Virus record (IMG/VR): IMGVR_UViG_3300047554_000495
Coordinates: 1-40,778 of that record
Source of the DNA: a virus
DNA: 40,778 nt
Strand: one strand, 5' to 3'
Position 1 is the stretch's first letter; every line of letters starts with the position of its first letter. A program made the position numbers and the translations under genes. This document shows positions 21,833 to 32,400 of this stretch, in pieces. The notes under the pieces are model-generated. The model was not told where the DNA came from. It searched no databases and worked only from the letters and a program-made list of their open reading frames with translations.

Positions 21833-22457
21833 GGTACAGCGTGTATCTAGCTGGGTGCTGTTGCACAGCATGGAGCAGCCGTACCACCCCAGCAAATGGG
21901 GTCCAATATACCTCCAGTACATCGACAACTTCACTCCTTTGTTGTTGGTGGGACCTCCTAACGCCGAGCCGTTCGTGTACTGTGAGCCTATAGCCAACCA
22001 GCTCCGTGCCGAAGCTAAGGTCATCTCACACTGGCAGCGCTTTGGTGGGAGAGCACCCCGTGTTGACTGGTTGACGTATACTGAGTGGGTGCTGTACCAG
22101 CTTCAGAAGCGCTCACCACGTGCGTGTAGTTGGGGGGATACGTTACAGCCGGGCAAGTGCCTGCTCTGGAATGTGGCACCAACAGACCTCATTAAGGAGC
22201 ACCACTTGTTGGGGGTGTACACGATAACCCTGAGAGTGGACCAGCTCAACTACCTGCTACCACGCTACAGGCACCTGGAACCAGTTACACTAGACTTAGT
22301 GCTGTGCCAAGTGTGGTTTGATATGGGACGCGAGTACCGTAATCAGCACCTCTCAGCTTATAGCAAATACCTGTACAGGATATACACTAAGCTACCCAAA
22401 ACCTATGGACGCTACCACCTCACCTACCACGCAGACGCGCCATGCTACCACACTTGA
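21660..22457 (+). CDS. Hypothetical protein of the pre-terminase region
   Basis: Up to 265 residues; ATG 21660 lacks a Shine-Dalgarno sequence, and GTG 21720 after GGAGAG is an alternative start. It is rich in Trp, Tyr, Pro and Leu (SWVLLHSMEQPYHPSKWGPI; DWLTYTEWVLYQLQKRSPRA; HLLGVYTITLRVDQLNYLLP), a mixed fold with no motif that I recognise. It occupies the place where a small terminase or connector gene could be, but shows no HTH. Function unknown. Confidence 0.6.
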   Translation: MSPATNSYYSTPASRRAAQQVIVDTSDEIPDYSTYTSPCPTSRLKPLDLVPLKRNPRKVQRVSSWVLLHSMEQPYHPSKWGPIYLQYIDNFTPLLLVGPPNAEPFVYCEPIANQLRAEAKVISHWQRFGGRAPRVDWLTYTEWVLYQLQKRSPRACSWGDTLQPGKCLLWNVAPTDLIKEHHLLGVYTITLRVDQLNYLLPRYRHLEPVTLDLVLCQVWFDMGREYRNQHLSAYSKYLYRIYTKLPKTYGRYHLTYHADAPCYHT

Positions 22458-22620
22458 CCGTCGCCGTAGCAGACCACCTGGGTTTGGGTGGCGTAAGAAT
22501 CCGCTCAGCAAAACACGCAGCGTAGCCAAGAAGCTACTAGGAGGAACCGATGGGAGGAAGCAGACCCAAGGTCAAGCAGACCAACTTTACACCACCAGAA
22601 GTCAAGCCGACAGGGCCTAG
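22405..22620 (+). CDS. Possible small basic protein in an overlapping frame
   Basis: ATG 22405 opens 71 codons overlapping the end of the 21660 gene and the start of the 22550 gene; it alone covers 22458-22549. The middle is strongly basic (RRRSRPPGFGWRKNPLSKTR then SVAKKLLGG). The C-terminal part reads through the next gene's start and looks arbitrary. It could be a real nucleic-acid-binding peptide or just a basic spacer. Low confidence. Confidence 0.28.
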   Translation: MDATTSPTTQTRHATTLDRRRSRPPGFGWRKNPLSKTRSVAKKLLGGTDGRKQTQGQADQLYTTRSQADRA

Positions 22621-22990
22621 TGCAGCAGATCTGGCGTTCCAGGCTACCGTACAGGACCAGCTAAAGATACAGCAACAAGCCTACCAACAGCAACTTGCTG
22701 GGATGTCTGAACAGTTCCGTGCCCAGCAAGATAACAGCAGCTCGCTGCTAGCCACGCTGAACCAGCAGCTAGAAGCTACCAAAGCTAAAGCTGCTGCTGA
22801 CGCGGAGCTGCTCAAGCAAGCCAACGCCACGTCGGCTGAGCAAACCCAGCTCATGGATGCTCAGCGGGGTGCTACCCAAGCCAAGGCGTTAGACGACATG
22901 TCTAACAAGCGTGGTGCTCTGAGCCTGCTCAGGCGACAGGCACCCACCCGTCGTAAACGTTCACTACTCAAACCCAACCGAGGTTTCTAA
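22550..22990 (+). CDS. Gln/Ala-rich coiled-coil protein, likely virion accessory
   Basis: A protein of 146 residues; ATG 22550 has AGGAGG upstream. A disordered Pro-rich N-terminus is followed by a long coiled coil (LKIQQQAYQQQLAGMSEQFR; ATLNQQLEATKAKAAADAEL) and a very basic C-terminus (RRQAPTRRKRSLLKPNRGF). The composition resembles the internal/core protein at 32552 and may bind DNA through the basic tail. The stop overlaps the next start (TAATG). Role inferred as structural or packaging accessory. Confidence 0.6.
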   Translation: MGGSRPKVKQTNFTPPEVKPTGPSAADLAFQATVQDQLKIQQQAYQQQLAGMSEQFRAQQDNSSSLLATLNQQLEATKAKAAADAELLKQANATSAEQTQLMDAQRGATQAKALDDMSNKRGALSLLRRQAPTRRKRSLLKPNRGF

Positions 22991-23487
22991 TGGCAACCGT
23001 CCCCCTTACAAATCAATCCCAGCTATCCAGTGACAAGGCTGCGCAAGGTCTGCAAATGACCGAGCAATTCATGGGCCTCGCTCACCCCATCAACTCCCAG
23101 GTACGTGACAAGTTCACCCTGCGCAGCCGTACCCGTAACACCCCTGCTTTGCAGGAGCTGTTCATTGATGGGTTGCTTAACTTCCGTTTCAAGGGTATCA
23201 GTGACAGCACTGGTGTCCTGACTGGCGAAGTTGTGTACAACTCTAACGTCACGGCTAACTGCGCTGTGTTCATTGTTAGTGCTGCTTACCGTGTCCTGAA
23301 CGGTACCCTGACCTTCATCGGCACACCTACGCTGACCAAGATTGGTACCTCAGCCGCTACGCTGGCTGCTGTAGCTAACACCCCTGCTGGTACTATCGTC
23401 TTCAATGCCACTGGTGTTGGTGGGGATACGCTAGCTAACTGGATTGGTACGCTTGAGATCACCGAGTCCACCGACTTCCCAGGTTAA
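22990..23487 (+). CDS. Beta-rich putative virion protein
   Basis: A protein of 165 residues immediately upstream of the large terminase. The second half is nearly all short beta strands with Thr, Val, Gly and Ala (VLTGEVVYNSNVTANCAVFI; TLTFIGTPTLTKIGTSAATL), as in head decoration or fibre-knob domains. It has no HTH or coiled coil, so it is not an obvious small terminase despite the location. Confidence 0.58.
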   Translation: MATVPLTNQSQLSSDKAAQGLQMTEQFMGLAHPINSQVRDKFTLRSRTRNTPALQELFIDGLLNFRFKGISDSTGVLTGEVVYNSNVTANCAVFIVSAAYRVLNGTLTFIGTPTLTKIGTSAATLAAVANTPAGTIVFNATGVGGDTLANWIGTLEITESTDFPG

Positions 23488-23491
23488 CCAC

Positions 23492-25228
23492 ATGACTGTA
23501 GCACCAAGCATAGAACTGAAGGTGGAGGCGCTCTACGACTGTTGGGCGTTCTTCAAGCTCATTGACTACCACGGTGGTCCTGAGAACTTTGACGTATGTC
23601 ACTACAACTATGTGTTGGTGCTACAGGCTAGGCAGCTGTGGGAGCAGGACATGTTCACTCCCAAGCTGCAAGCTGTGTGGGAGAAAATCACAGAGTCCAA
23701 GCTGGGGCCTAACGGCAAGCCGCCCGCTAACGCATTGTTACAGATGCCACGCGGGCACTTCAAGTCCTCGCTGGTCATCGGCTACGTGATGTGGCGTGTA
23801 TACAGAAACCCTAATATCTGCATCTTGCAGGCCACGAACGTTCGTGAACTTGCAGAGAGCTTTATACGCGAACTACGAGTGTACTTCGAGGATGAGCACC
23901 TACAGCGCACTGTGTGGAATGCTCGCCCTCACATTCGTGGGAACCTTATCCCACCACTCGACAAGGCCCAGCGCCGACTAGTGGACGAAACTGAGGCTGA
24001 CGACAAGAAAGTCATCTGGACTACCAAGCAGCTACAGTGCTTACGCGACGTAAAGCGTCGTGAGGCTACCATTGCTAGCACTTCGGTGGGTTCCAAAGCC
24101 ACTGGACAGCACTATGACTTAGTTGTGATGGACGACGTTGTTGACATGGACAACTCTTCCACCCCTGAGAAGGCCCGTAAGGTACGTCGCTGGTCCCAGG
24201 ATATGGCCTCTATCCGCACCAAGGTCACGTACGAGTCTATTTGTGGGGTGTTACCCAGCGGTAAGCGCTTCACCGAGCTGTTGGGTGACCACTTCATCGT
24301 CACCGGTACTCACTACGAGCCAGATGACTACTATACTTTCCTCAAAAAGAACGCAGCAGAACTGGACATTGCAGTGTTTCTGCGTACTATCTACCGTAAC
24401 GGGGTAGATAACAGCGCTGGCTACCTGTGGAACAAGTTCACCGAGAAGATGGAGCGTCAGTTACGTACTGAACTGTCCGAGACTCCCGGTGTTTTTGAGG
24501 CACAGTACCTAAATCTTGTGCTCTGTAAGGAGTTGCAGGTCCTGGACACCAGTGCTATCCAGTACGTAAGCTCTACAAGCCTCCTACAAAACGTCACAAG
24601 CGACTACGTGGCCTTTACAGACCCCCACACAGGGCAGTCTGACTGGGTGAAACCTTTCATAGCACTAGACCCGGCCTCTACCACAGGTGTACGCAGTGAC
24701 TACAGCGCTCTTATGGTGGGTGGTAAGACCTACCAGGGTAAGATTATCCTGCTAGACGCTAGTGTGGGGCACTACGGTACCGAGAAGATTGTAGCCGAGT
24801 ACTTGCGACTGGTGCAGAAGTGGAAATGCCGACGTGGTGCCATTGAAACCATCGGGTTCCAGCAGCTTCTACGCCCACCGATCCTCAAAGCTCTGCGTGA
24901 CGCTAAGATTGAGTGTGGTATTGTGGATTACAAGCCACACGGTAACAAGCTCAAGCGCATTGAGCACCAACTCAGCCAGTATTTCACGACTGACAAGGTG
25001 CTGTTTGCTACTGACCTCAAGGCTATGGGTCATGTGATGAACACATTCCACTTCTTCGGTCGGTCTTCTGTACGAGATGACCCACCAGATGCGTTCAGCG
25101 TAGTCATCGAACACAGTCACCACCCCACCAAGCAGCATATCACGGTACGCAAGATGGGGCCCGCTTCAGAAGCCCGCTACGCCCTCAGTCAACCCACCTA
25201 CAACGCACGCTACGGAGGTATTTACTAA
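23492..25228 (+). CDS. terL: Terminase large subunit, T7 gp19-like
   Basis: A protein of 578 residues from ATG 23492, four bases past the upstream stop. The ATPase domain shows Walker A-like LLQMPRGHFKSSLVIGYVMW near residue 85 and Walker B DLVVMDDVVDMDN near 210. The nuclease domain shows FIALDPAS (first catalytic Asp, near 392), the GAIETIGFQQLL strand near 450, and DDPPDAFSVVIEH near 530 for the last metal-binding Asp. It translocates and cuts concatemeric DNA with the portal, encoded two bases downstream. The small subunit is not identified. Confidence 0.93.
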   Translation: MTVAPSIELKVEALYDCWAFFKLIDYHGGPENFDVCHYNYVLVLQARQLWEQDMFTPKLQAVWEKITESKLGPNGKPPANALLQMPRGHFKSSLVIGYVMWRVYRNPNICILQATNVRELAESFIRELRVYFEDEHLQRTVWNARPHIRGNLIPPLDKAQRRLVDETEADDKKVIWTTKQLQCLRDVKRREATIASTSVGSKATGQHYDLVVMDDVVDMDNSSTPEKARKVRRWSQDMASIRTKVTYESICGVLPSGKRFTELLGDHFIVTGTHYEPDDYYTFLKKNAAELDIAVFLRTIYRNGVDNSAGYLWNKFTEKMERQLRTELSETPGVFEAQYLNLVLCKELQVLDTSAIQYVSSTSLLQNVTSDYVAFTDPHTGQSDWVKPFIALDPASTTGVRSDYSALMVGGKTYQGKIILLDASVGHYGTEKIVAEYLRLVQKWKCRRGAIETIGFQQLLRPPILKALRDAKIECGIVDYKPHGNKLKRIEHQLSQYFTTDKVLFATDLKAMGHVMNTFHFFGRSSVRDDPPDAFSVVIEHSHHPTKQHITVRKMGPASEARYALSQPTYNARYGGIY

Positions 25229-25229
25229 C

Positions 25230-27155
25230 ATGCTTAAGACACCAACCCCACTAACAGCCTCTGCTGGTAAAGCTTCCGTAGCTGACTTCGAGCGTGCTAT
25301 CGTCACATCGTTTGAGACGGCTAAACGGCACCGTGACGCTGTGTCTACTGAGTGGGATGAGACCTATGAGCTGTACCGCAGCAGCAAAGCTGATATGGCT
25401 ACCTCACGTGGTAAGGCTTCTCAGGCTACCGGACGTGAAGCCGACTGGCACCACCGTGTCAACGTGGGTAAGACGTTCGAGGTTGTGGAAACCCTGGTAG
25501 CGTACTTCAAGGGTGCTACGTTCCCCTCAGATGACTGGTTCGACCTTACCTCACTTGAGCCAGACCGCTACGAAGAGGCGCGTCTCGTTAAGCAGCTCGC
25601 AAAAGACATGATGGAACGTGCTAAAGTACGTGATGCCTGCGACGACTTCTACCGTCAGCTCATCTTGTACGGTATCGGTTACATTAAGGTGGGGTGGAAC
25701 ACCAAGCTGACGCGCACGTTCTCTCACACTGAAGACTTCATGGGTGTGATAGAGGTTAACACTGAAGTTGAGAACCTGGAACTAGAAGCCGTACCTACCA
25801 GCGACATCTGGCTTGACACAGCAGATACGCTGGCTGAGTGTGGGGTGTACCGTAGGCTTCACCTCACCCGTGGTCAACTACAGTACCACACCGACGAGGG
25901 CTACTATACCGTAGACGCTGAGACCCTAGAGTCGTACGACCCTACCGTGGATAGTGACCCAGCTCGTGTCAAGTCTACACAGTCTAACCGTGACTCCTAC
26001 GAGGTAGTTGAGTACTACGGGCCGATGCTGCTTAAAGGTATCCACTACTGGTGTGTCCATGCCGTGCTGTTTAACGGTAAGCTAATTCGCTTAGCTGACT
26101 CAGAGTACTGGTGTGGGAACCCCTACGTTAAGTGCAGGTTGCTGCCTAACCGGGACTCCATGTACGGTATGGCACCACTTCAGCCCCTGCTCGGTCAATT
26201 GCACGTTCTGAACGTCTTGACGAACTCCCGTCTTGACGCCATTGTTATGCACATTGCTAACATGTGGACGTTCATCGAAGACGGTATCCTCACACGGGAG
26301 GACATCAAGATTAAACCAGGCGCAGTGTTCGCTGTTGCACAGCATCAATCACTACAGCCGATGAACCTGGGTAACAGCAACTTCACAGTCACGTACAGTG
26401 AAGAAGCTAACCTACAAGGTAACATCGACCGTGCCACTAGTACTGGTCCTCTGGTGGGTGCAGGTCAGCCACGTGGTGGGGAGCGCGTTACAGCCGAAGA
26501 GATCAACGCGGTGCGAGATAGTGGTGGGAACAGGCTCTCAGCCGTTCATGTTCGCATCGAAGACCAAGCCACACTGCCACTGCTAGCTAAAGTATTTGAG
26601 CTGGTACGTCAGTATACTGCAACACCTCAGGTCGTTAAGTTACTTATGCCTGACAGTGATGTCAGTGCGTATTACGAAGTAACACCTGACATGCTGCAGT
26701 ATCAGTACGGCCTGCGTCCGCTGGGTGCCACGTACATCGTGCAGACTCAGCGGACGCTGGGCGACATACTGCAGCTCCTTGATGTTACCAGTCGAGCGCC
26801 GCAGATGGCTGAGAGGTTGGATTACGGAGCAATCCTAACCGACGTTCTCCGGCAGATGCGGTTTCCTCAACCATCGCGGTACATCAAGCCCGAGGCGACA
26901 GCTACACCGTCAATGCAGCCTGAAACACCTTTGAACGACGCCACCACCCAAGCGGGTATACAACAGCAGTTGCAAACAGACGGCGGACAAGGTTTAATGG
27001 ACAGCATGGGTATTCCTACTGACGGTGTAGACCCAGCCCAACTTCAAAGTATCCTAGGAGCTAGCGTAGATGACAGCCTTAACACCGGAGCAGACCCCAC
27101 CCTCGGAGGTGGTGGAGGAGCAGCAGGAACAGTCCCAGCCGGATACCCCGGTTGA
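25230..27155 (+). CDS. Portal (head-tail connector) protein, T7 gp8-like
   Basis: A protein of 641 residues after GGAGGT. It has podovirus portal features: an N-terminal helical region with TSFETAKRHRDAVSTEWDET, the fold around VVETLVAYFKGATFPSDDWF, and the 'LILYGIGYIKVGW' stretch near residue 150. A middle domain contains PYVKCRLLPNRDSMYGMAPL, typical of the stem helix region. A Gly/Pro-rich, probably disordered C-terminus (GGGGGAAGTVPAGYPG) ends it. It forms the dodecameric ring through which DNA is packaged. Its end overlaps the scaffold gene by 86 bases. Confidence 0.9.
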   Translation: MLKTPTPLTASAGKASVADFERAIVTSFETAKRHRDAVSTEWDETYELYRSSKADMATSRGKASQATGREADWHHRVNVGKTFEVVETLVAYFKGATFPSDDWFDLTSLEPDRYEEARLVKQLAKDMMERAKVRDACDDFYRQLILYGIGYIKVGWNTKLTRTFSHTEDFMGVIEVNTEVENLELEAVPTSDIWLDTADTLAECGVYRRLHLTRGQLQYHTDEGYYTVDAETLESYDPTVDSDPARVKSTQSNRDSYEVVEYYGPMLLKGIHYWCVHAVLFNGKLIRLADSEYWCGNPYVKCRLLPNRDSMYGMAPLQPLLGQLHVLNVLTNSRLDAIVMHIANMWTFIEDGILTREDIKIKPGAVFAVAQHQSLQPMNLGNSNFTVTYSEEANLQGNIDRATSTGPLVGAGQPRGGERVTAEEINAVRDSGGNRLSAVHVRIEDQATLPLLAKVFELVRQYTATPQVVKLLMPDSDVSAYYEVTPDMLQYQYGLRPLGATYIVQTQRTLGDILQLLDVTSRAPQMAERLDYGAILTDVLRQMRFPQPSRYIKPEATATPSMQPETPLNDATTQAGIQQQLQTDGGQGLMDSMGIPTDGVDPAQLQSILGASVDDSLNTGADPTLGGGGGAAGTVPAGYPG

Positions 27156-27705
27156 AGAAGTCCTAGATGGGTCAGACCTACCCGGTCTCGACGAGCTAGA
27201 GGGTGATGAACCCGAGACTGAGTTACCTAACCGTGACACACCTGAGTTCAAAGCCTTTGCAGATCAGTTCAAGCAGTATGTGGGTATCGACCTCACTGAC
27301 GCGCTCAAACGTTACGAAGATATTGCTACGCTGCATGAAGAGACGCTAGCCATGCGCTCTGAGATAGCTGCTGTTGAAGCTAGACGCTCGTTGCAGAACG
27401 CCTGGTCTGTCAATGACGCTGAGTTCGACCGTCGTCTAGCAGTTATCAACACGTACGCTGAGAAGTACCCTGACGCTGTCGCTAAGTACGACACAATCGA
27501 CGGGTTGCAGATCTTGTACGACAAGCTCTCTAAGCGCAAGACCAACAAGCCAGCCGCTGGAGCAGGTGCTTCTACACCCGCACCGTCAGCTAAACGCTAC
27601 AAGCAGTCTGAGCTACAGAAACTGATGACCTCTGACCCGGCTAGCTACAAAGCACAGCAAGCTGAGATTGCACAAGCTTACCAGGACGGTCGCGTAGATC
27701 CCTAA
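27070..27705 (+). CDS. Capsid assembly (scaffold) protein
   Basis: A protein of 211 residues; ATG 27070 has TAGGAG upstream and lies inside the end of the portal gene. A very acidic, Pro-rich N-terminus (residues 1-60, with EVVEEQQEQSQPDTPVEEVL) is followed by helical segments (AFADQFKQYVGIDLTDALKR; LAMRSEIAAVEARR). A basic helical C-terminus (KRYKQSELQKLM) would contact capsid subunits. This layout and the location between portal and capsid are those of T7 gp9-type scaffolds, which leave the head before DNA packaging. Confidence 0.85.
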   Translation: MTALTPEQTPPSEVVEEQQEQSQPDTPVEEVLDGSDLPGLDELEGDEPETELPNRDTPEFKAFADQFKQYVGIDLTDALKRYEDIATLHEETLAMRSEIAAVEARRSLQNAWSVNDAEFDRRLAVINTYAEKYPDAVAKYDTIDGLQILYDKLSKRKTNKPAAGAGASTPAPSAKRYKQSELQKLMTSDPASYKAQQAEIAQAYQDGRVDP

Positions 27706-27710
27706 CGTAG

Positions 27711-27733
27711 CAACGCGCCATGTGCGCGGTTGT
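27711..27733 (+). promoter_or_regulatory. Hairpin upstream of the major capsid gene
   Basis: CAACGCGC pairs with GCGCGGTTG (one bulged base) around a short loop, between scaffold stop and capsid start. There is no U tract. It may stabilise a processed capsid mRNA or weakly attenuate read-through. The capsid ribosome binding site AGGAC follows. Confidence 0.45.
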
Positions 27734-27759
27734 AAACGTAAAGATAGGACGCAGCCCCC

Positions 27760-28779
27760 ATGGCTAACATTGGCAATCAAATCACTGGACCTTCAGTTTC
27801 TCCGCTAAACAGCGCTCAGTACATCCCTGAGATGTGGTTGAATGAGATTATTGGTTTTCTCAGAGCACGTACCATTACCGCTGAGCTGGCTAAGCAGTAC
27901 ACGGGTATGCTCAAGAAGGGTGACACCTTCCACATCCCCCGCACCTCCCCCTTGGGCGTGTCTGACAAGGTTGTGGACCAGCCCATCTCGATTCAGGCCA
28001 ACGAAGATACCGATCTCGTTATTCAGATCGATACCGACCGCTACTGTGCAGTAGGCTTTGACTCCTACCTCGACATGGTTGCAAGCTACGATATCCGCGC
28101 CGAGTACCTGTCTGCCATGGCTTACGCTATGGACCTCGACATGACTGGTGCTTTGCTGGGTCTCCGTGCTGCTTTGCAAGCCATCCCTGCCAACAACATC
28201 TATGCTTCCAGCAACGGTGCTTTGAGTGGGAACGGTCAGCAAATCAACCTTGCAACCTTGCTTCGTGCACGTGCACAACTACTCCGTCAGAACGTGCAGC
28301 CACAAGACATCATGTACTTCGTGGACCCCATCCAAGAGGCACAACTGATGGTCATCCCTCAGTTCATCAGCTCTGACTTCATCAGCAACAAGCCTATTGT
28401 CAACGGGCAAGTTGGCACCTTGCTGGGTATGAAGATCATCAGCACCTCGCTCATCACTGAGAACTCAGCTACAGGTTGGCTCAACGGTAAGGACCGCCCA
28501 GAGCCTACCCCTGGTTTCACCGGAAGCCGGTACTACCCCAAGAGTGATACCGCACTTTCGCTGCCTGCTACCTTTGGTGGTAACGGTGCTGCTGTCATCA
28601 GTGGTCTCATGTGTACAAAAGAATGGGCTGCGATGGTGACCCCATCCAAGCCTAAGATCACCCAGAGCTTCGAGAACTCCATGCAGATTAACCTCATGGT
28701 TGACCGTAACGTCTACGGTACAAAGATCTTCCGCCCTGAGTGCGCTCTGCTCATTCACACCACCAACACTATCGTATAG
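27760..28779 (+). CDS. Major capsid protein
   Basis: A protein of 339 residues, a usual size for T7-like HK97-fold capsids. Features: N-arm (NIGNQITGPSVSPLNSAQYI then PEMWLNEII), the E-loop-like region (MLKKGDTFHIPRTSPLGVSD), spine helix region (EYLSAMAYAMDLDMTGALLG), and the A-domain MYFVDPIQEAQLMVIPQFIS with GTLLGMKIISTSLI. These 'D-P-x-x-x-x-L' and 'G-x-L-x-G-x-x-I' motifs are characteristic. Codon use is the most regular of the window (many GCT, ATC, GGT), as expected for the most abundant protein. Confidence 0.93.
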   Translation: MANIGNQITGPSVSPLNSAQYIPEMWLNEIIGFLRARTITAELAKQYTGMLKKGDTFHIPRTSPLGVSDKVVDQPISIQANEDTDLVIQIDTDRYCAVGFDSYLDMVASYDIRAEYLSAMAYAMDLDMTGALLGLRAALQAIPANNIYASSNGALSGNGQQINLATLLRARAQLLRQNVQPQDIMYFVDPIQEAQLMVIPQFISSDFISNKPIVNGQVGTLLGMKIISTSLITENSATGWLNGKDRPEPTPGFTGSRYYPKSDTALSLPATFGGNGAAVISGLMCTKEWAAMVTPSKPKITQSFENSMQINLMVDRNVYGTKIFRPECALLIHTTNTIV

Positions 28780-28788
28780 GAGCTTGAC

Positions 28789-29445
28789 ATGGCTACACTG
28801 CTTGAGATATGCAACGATGTACTCTCTGATATTGGGGAGAACCCTGTTACTGTGGCATCCCACCCTGTAGCACAGAAGGTCTTCTCTGCATACAAGACCA
28901 GTCTACGCCATGTTAGTTCTCTGTACCAGTGGCCGCACCTTCTTGCAGAACGTTCTGCTGTCATCACTGGTGACATTGGGACGTTCTCTAACCCCACTGT
29001 GCAGCATGTCATAGATGCTGTGTATATCGAATCACCTGAGCTGCGGTACCGACTAGCCAGTGAAGAGCGTCGTGACTTGTGGGCTACCTCTAAGGTTGTA
29101 CCACAAGGTCCTACAGATGCCCTGAAACCAGAGCGGTGGGCTAACTTTGGCATGAGTCAGGTGCGTATCTATCCAGCTATCTCGCCACTTTATGCGAACT
29201 TCCTTAAATTCCTTGTACTGAACTCACCCACCATACCAACCAACTTAATGGATAACTCACAGGTAGCTTTACCTGATGACTTCCTGCAAGCTGTGAAGTA
29301 TCACATGGAGATGATAATGCACATGCGTCACACAGCAGACATGGGTTCTGCTAGTGCAGCACGTTCTGTGTTTGAAGAGTACGTACACATGCTACGCTCA
29401 CGTAAAAGTGGACCCACCACAGTAGACTTACGAGGTGCACCGTAA
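28789..29445 (+). CDS. Tail tubular protein A (gp11-like)
   Basis: A protein of 218 residues; TAGGAG precedes the ATG. It has the family features of T7 gp11-type adaptors: an N-terminal helix (LLEICNDVLSDIGENPVTVA), a hydrophobic Tyr/Trp helix (LRHVSSLYQWPHLLAERSAV), and a C-terminal helix bundle (DDFLQAVKYHMEMIMHMRHT). It joins portal to the tail nozzle. The stop overlaps the start of the gp12-like gene (TAATG). Confidence 0.85.
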   Translation: MATLLEICNDVLSDIGENPVTVASHPVAQKVFSAYKTSLRHVSSLYQWPHLLAERSAVITGDIGTFSNPTVQHVIDAVYIESPELRYRLASEERRDLWATSKVVPQGPTDALKPERWANFGMSQVRIYPAISPLYANFLKFLVLNSPTIPTNLMDNSQVALPDDFLQAVKYHMEMIMHMRHTADMGSASAARSVFEEYVHMLRSRKSGPTTVDLRGAP

Positions 29446-32400
29446 TGGCTGAGCAACTACAAGGGCCGTTCCTAGGCCCCTTCAAAGGTCTCGACCTCAG
29501 CAACGGCGCTAAGTCTGTTGATGGTGGGAGATCCCCTGTGCTGCACAACTGTGACATCGCCGATGACGGTTCAGTTGTACGCCGTGGCGGTACTGTACTG
29601 GTGTCAGCTAAGTCTTCAGCAGGTCTACCATCTCCCACCACTTCACTAATTACACACTTAGGTACCGAGTTCAGTGTCAGTGTATCTGGGTTGAGCCTGG
29701 TTATACAGTCGTGGAAACACGCACAGACCTCCACGTATACACGACCAGCCGTACCTAACGTCATATTCACAAAAGCTAACGTATTCCGTACAGCTCCCAC
29801 CTACCTCAACTTCACCGTAGTGCGTGACCGTAGCACACGTCTGCTGATCTTCACAGGTAACCACCCTGTTATACAAATCAGCTTCGACGAAGTGCGCTCT
29901 ATGATGCAGTTTGACGGTGTGGACACGTACACAGCGACCACCGCTAGCAATGACTTCACAGATAATACCTGGATAGACCCCGACGTAGCTAACTACCAGT
30001 TCAGGGACGAATCGTTTCTGCCACTGTCTGACCTGTCACGTAAACCCACGTCACAGACGTTCACACCCGCACGTTCGTTCACTCTCAATTCAATCGCTGG
30101 TGCACCTGGGTTGCGTCCTTGTGTGGTAACACACGTCACGTGGCAGTGGTGGGCTGAGGCTGACATGTGGTACGGCAGGGACCTGGTTCAGACCAAGTCG
30201 CGTACCAACGTCACAGCAGCAGACCAGACTATAGCTGTTCCTCCTGAGCTTACGACCGACGCCGACCCGCGTTACAACAGCAGTCAGCACCACCAGCTCT
30301 TGCTTCGCAACTCACCCACTGATGCAAACAACACGCTGGGTCTGCCTATCAGTAACCCCACCACAGTGAATGAGTGGGGTATGTCCTCAGGCTCGCGTTA
30401 CGTGGCTGCTGCTGGTAACCGTCTGACGCCTACCGATGACTTCGTCACCTTCGGTACAACCGAGACACTAGGTACCATTAGCACCCTGTGGTTTGTCGCT
30501 GTACGTGCTATAAGACTGAACAACGGTACAGGCATTACACCACTCAAGCTCGGTGTGTACTTCAATCAAGTACCGGGCTCTAAGTCGTTCACAGTGCCAC
30601 ATCTACCTGGCGCACAGAACATAAACCTGTGGAACCTAATTGTCAGTGGTGGGGTCACCACGTTAACTATCCAGGCTAATAGTGGGCCTGCTGACTTTGC
30701 ACAGTACTTTAGCGCTAACATCGGTAACCTGGCACTACCGTACGAATCTGACGTTATACTCGTCAATTGGGACGTGCAGTGGGTTGGTTCAGGTGCTTTT
30801 CCTAGGTGGTTTGCGCAAATCAACAACGTGAGTCCAGGTGTGACTTACGCTGGTGACGGTTGCTTCATACCTGTACCCGGCATAGGTCGCTCATCTAACT
30901 ACTACACAGGTCAGTTCCATACTAACGGTGTAGTATTTGCTAACCGGCTAGCGCTAGTAAACCCACCTGGCAGCGCAGACCAACTGTCTTTCTCAGCAGT
31001 GGGTGACACCTTCGGGCTCGGTACAGCGTTCACCTACTTCCAGGTTACAGATGCACTTGAGGGGCTAGCTACGGACCCGTTCACAGCCTCACCTGTGACC
31101 AGTGGTGTCACTGACATCACTGCACTACAAGTATGGCAGAACAACTTGTTCGTATTTACACGCAGTGAGGTGTACGCCGTCACAGCGGGTGAAGCATTCA
31201 GTAGCACCAGTTACGGCACTGAGCGTATCAGCACGTACGGTTGTTACAACCAAAACTGTGTAACGCTCACGAACCTCAGTATCGTGTATCTCAACGAGTT
31301 GGGTGTGTTTGACCTGCTCACTAAGGCTAACACCACAGAATACGGTACCTTCGAGCGCAGCTCAGAGGTGCGTTCGCTGTTTACAGATGCTCGTATACGT
31401 GATTACGAAGATGAGCACTGGCTGGCCTACGACGAGCAGACTAACAAGCTGTATGTGGGATTACGCATCGCACTGTCACCAGACACCACCTCTATACCAC
31501 CTACAGCTACTAAGCTGTGCGTACTAGATCTGTACTGGAATGCATGGTCTACGTGGTCTACTGCTGGGAGCAATGTATACCAACGCCCATTCGCTGTTAA
31601 CACACACATGCTGATGTGGATAGAGCGTATGCTGGTGTCACTGGACTTCCCTGACCACCTCGACTTTATACAGTCTATGGGTGGGACGTTCCTGACGCCA
31701 CCGCTGGAGGAGTCCCTAACTTACCTAGCTAACTATACATTCCAACCAGCTACTAACCCAGTTACACCAGGTCTTCAATGTTACTCGCCCGTAACTGCTG
31801 ACAGTACCACTACATGGCTCCCCCCTGCTGACCTCTACACCGTCCAATCACGTAACGACGTTTTAGACATACCAAGCCTCACGCCTATTGTGGGTAGAGT
31901 ATGGCCGCGTAACAGCCTCATCGATGACCCTGTGTATGGTAGTGAAGTACCTGCAAGTTTACAACCTGCTTGGGGTATGTGCTTTACAGCTTGGGTGCGT
32001 CTACGCTCTGTCGTGTATGACAACGTGCTGTCTTACGCACGTGCTGTCAACTTGCTTAAAACACCCACGTACTACACACCTGTACAAGACCCTGTGTGGG
32101 CTCCGTTTAACCAACACTATGGTGGGGTACCGTACATCTCGCAGTACAGCAGCCCGGTGTTCAACTTTGCATCACTAGGCCGACTAAAGCGTATGTCTAA
32201 GCTGCACGTGTTGTGGGGTGTTCGCAACCAGGCAGCATTCAACCAAGCGTACTACCAAACACCAGGTATGCAGCAACGTGACGCAGCCTTCGTGACTGTA
32301 TCAGCTAACTACGCTGACTACGAAACAGAGCAGTTAACAACATTCCTCATGCGTTCACCTGACGATACGTTGCAGAACCAGGACAGACAGTCTCGTGTGG

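Noticed and set aside
22990-23487. Small terminase subunit by position
   Set aside because: The sequence is beta-rich, with no HTH and no coiled-coil oligomerisation region.
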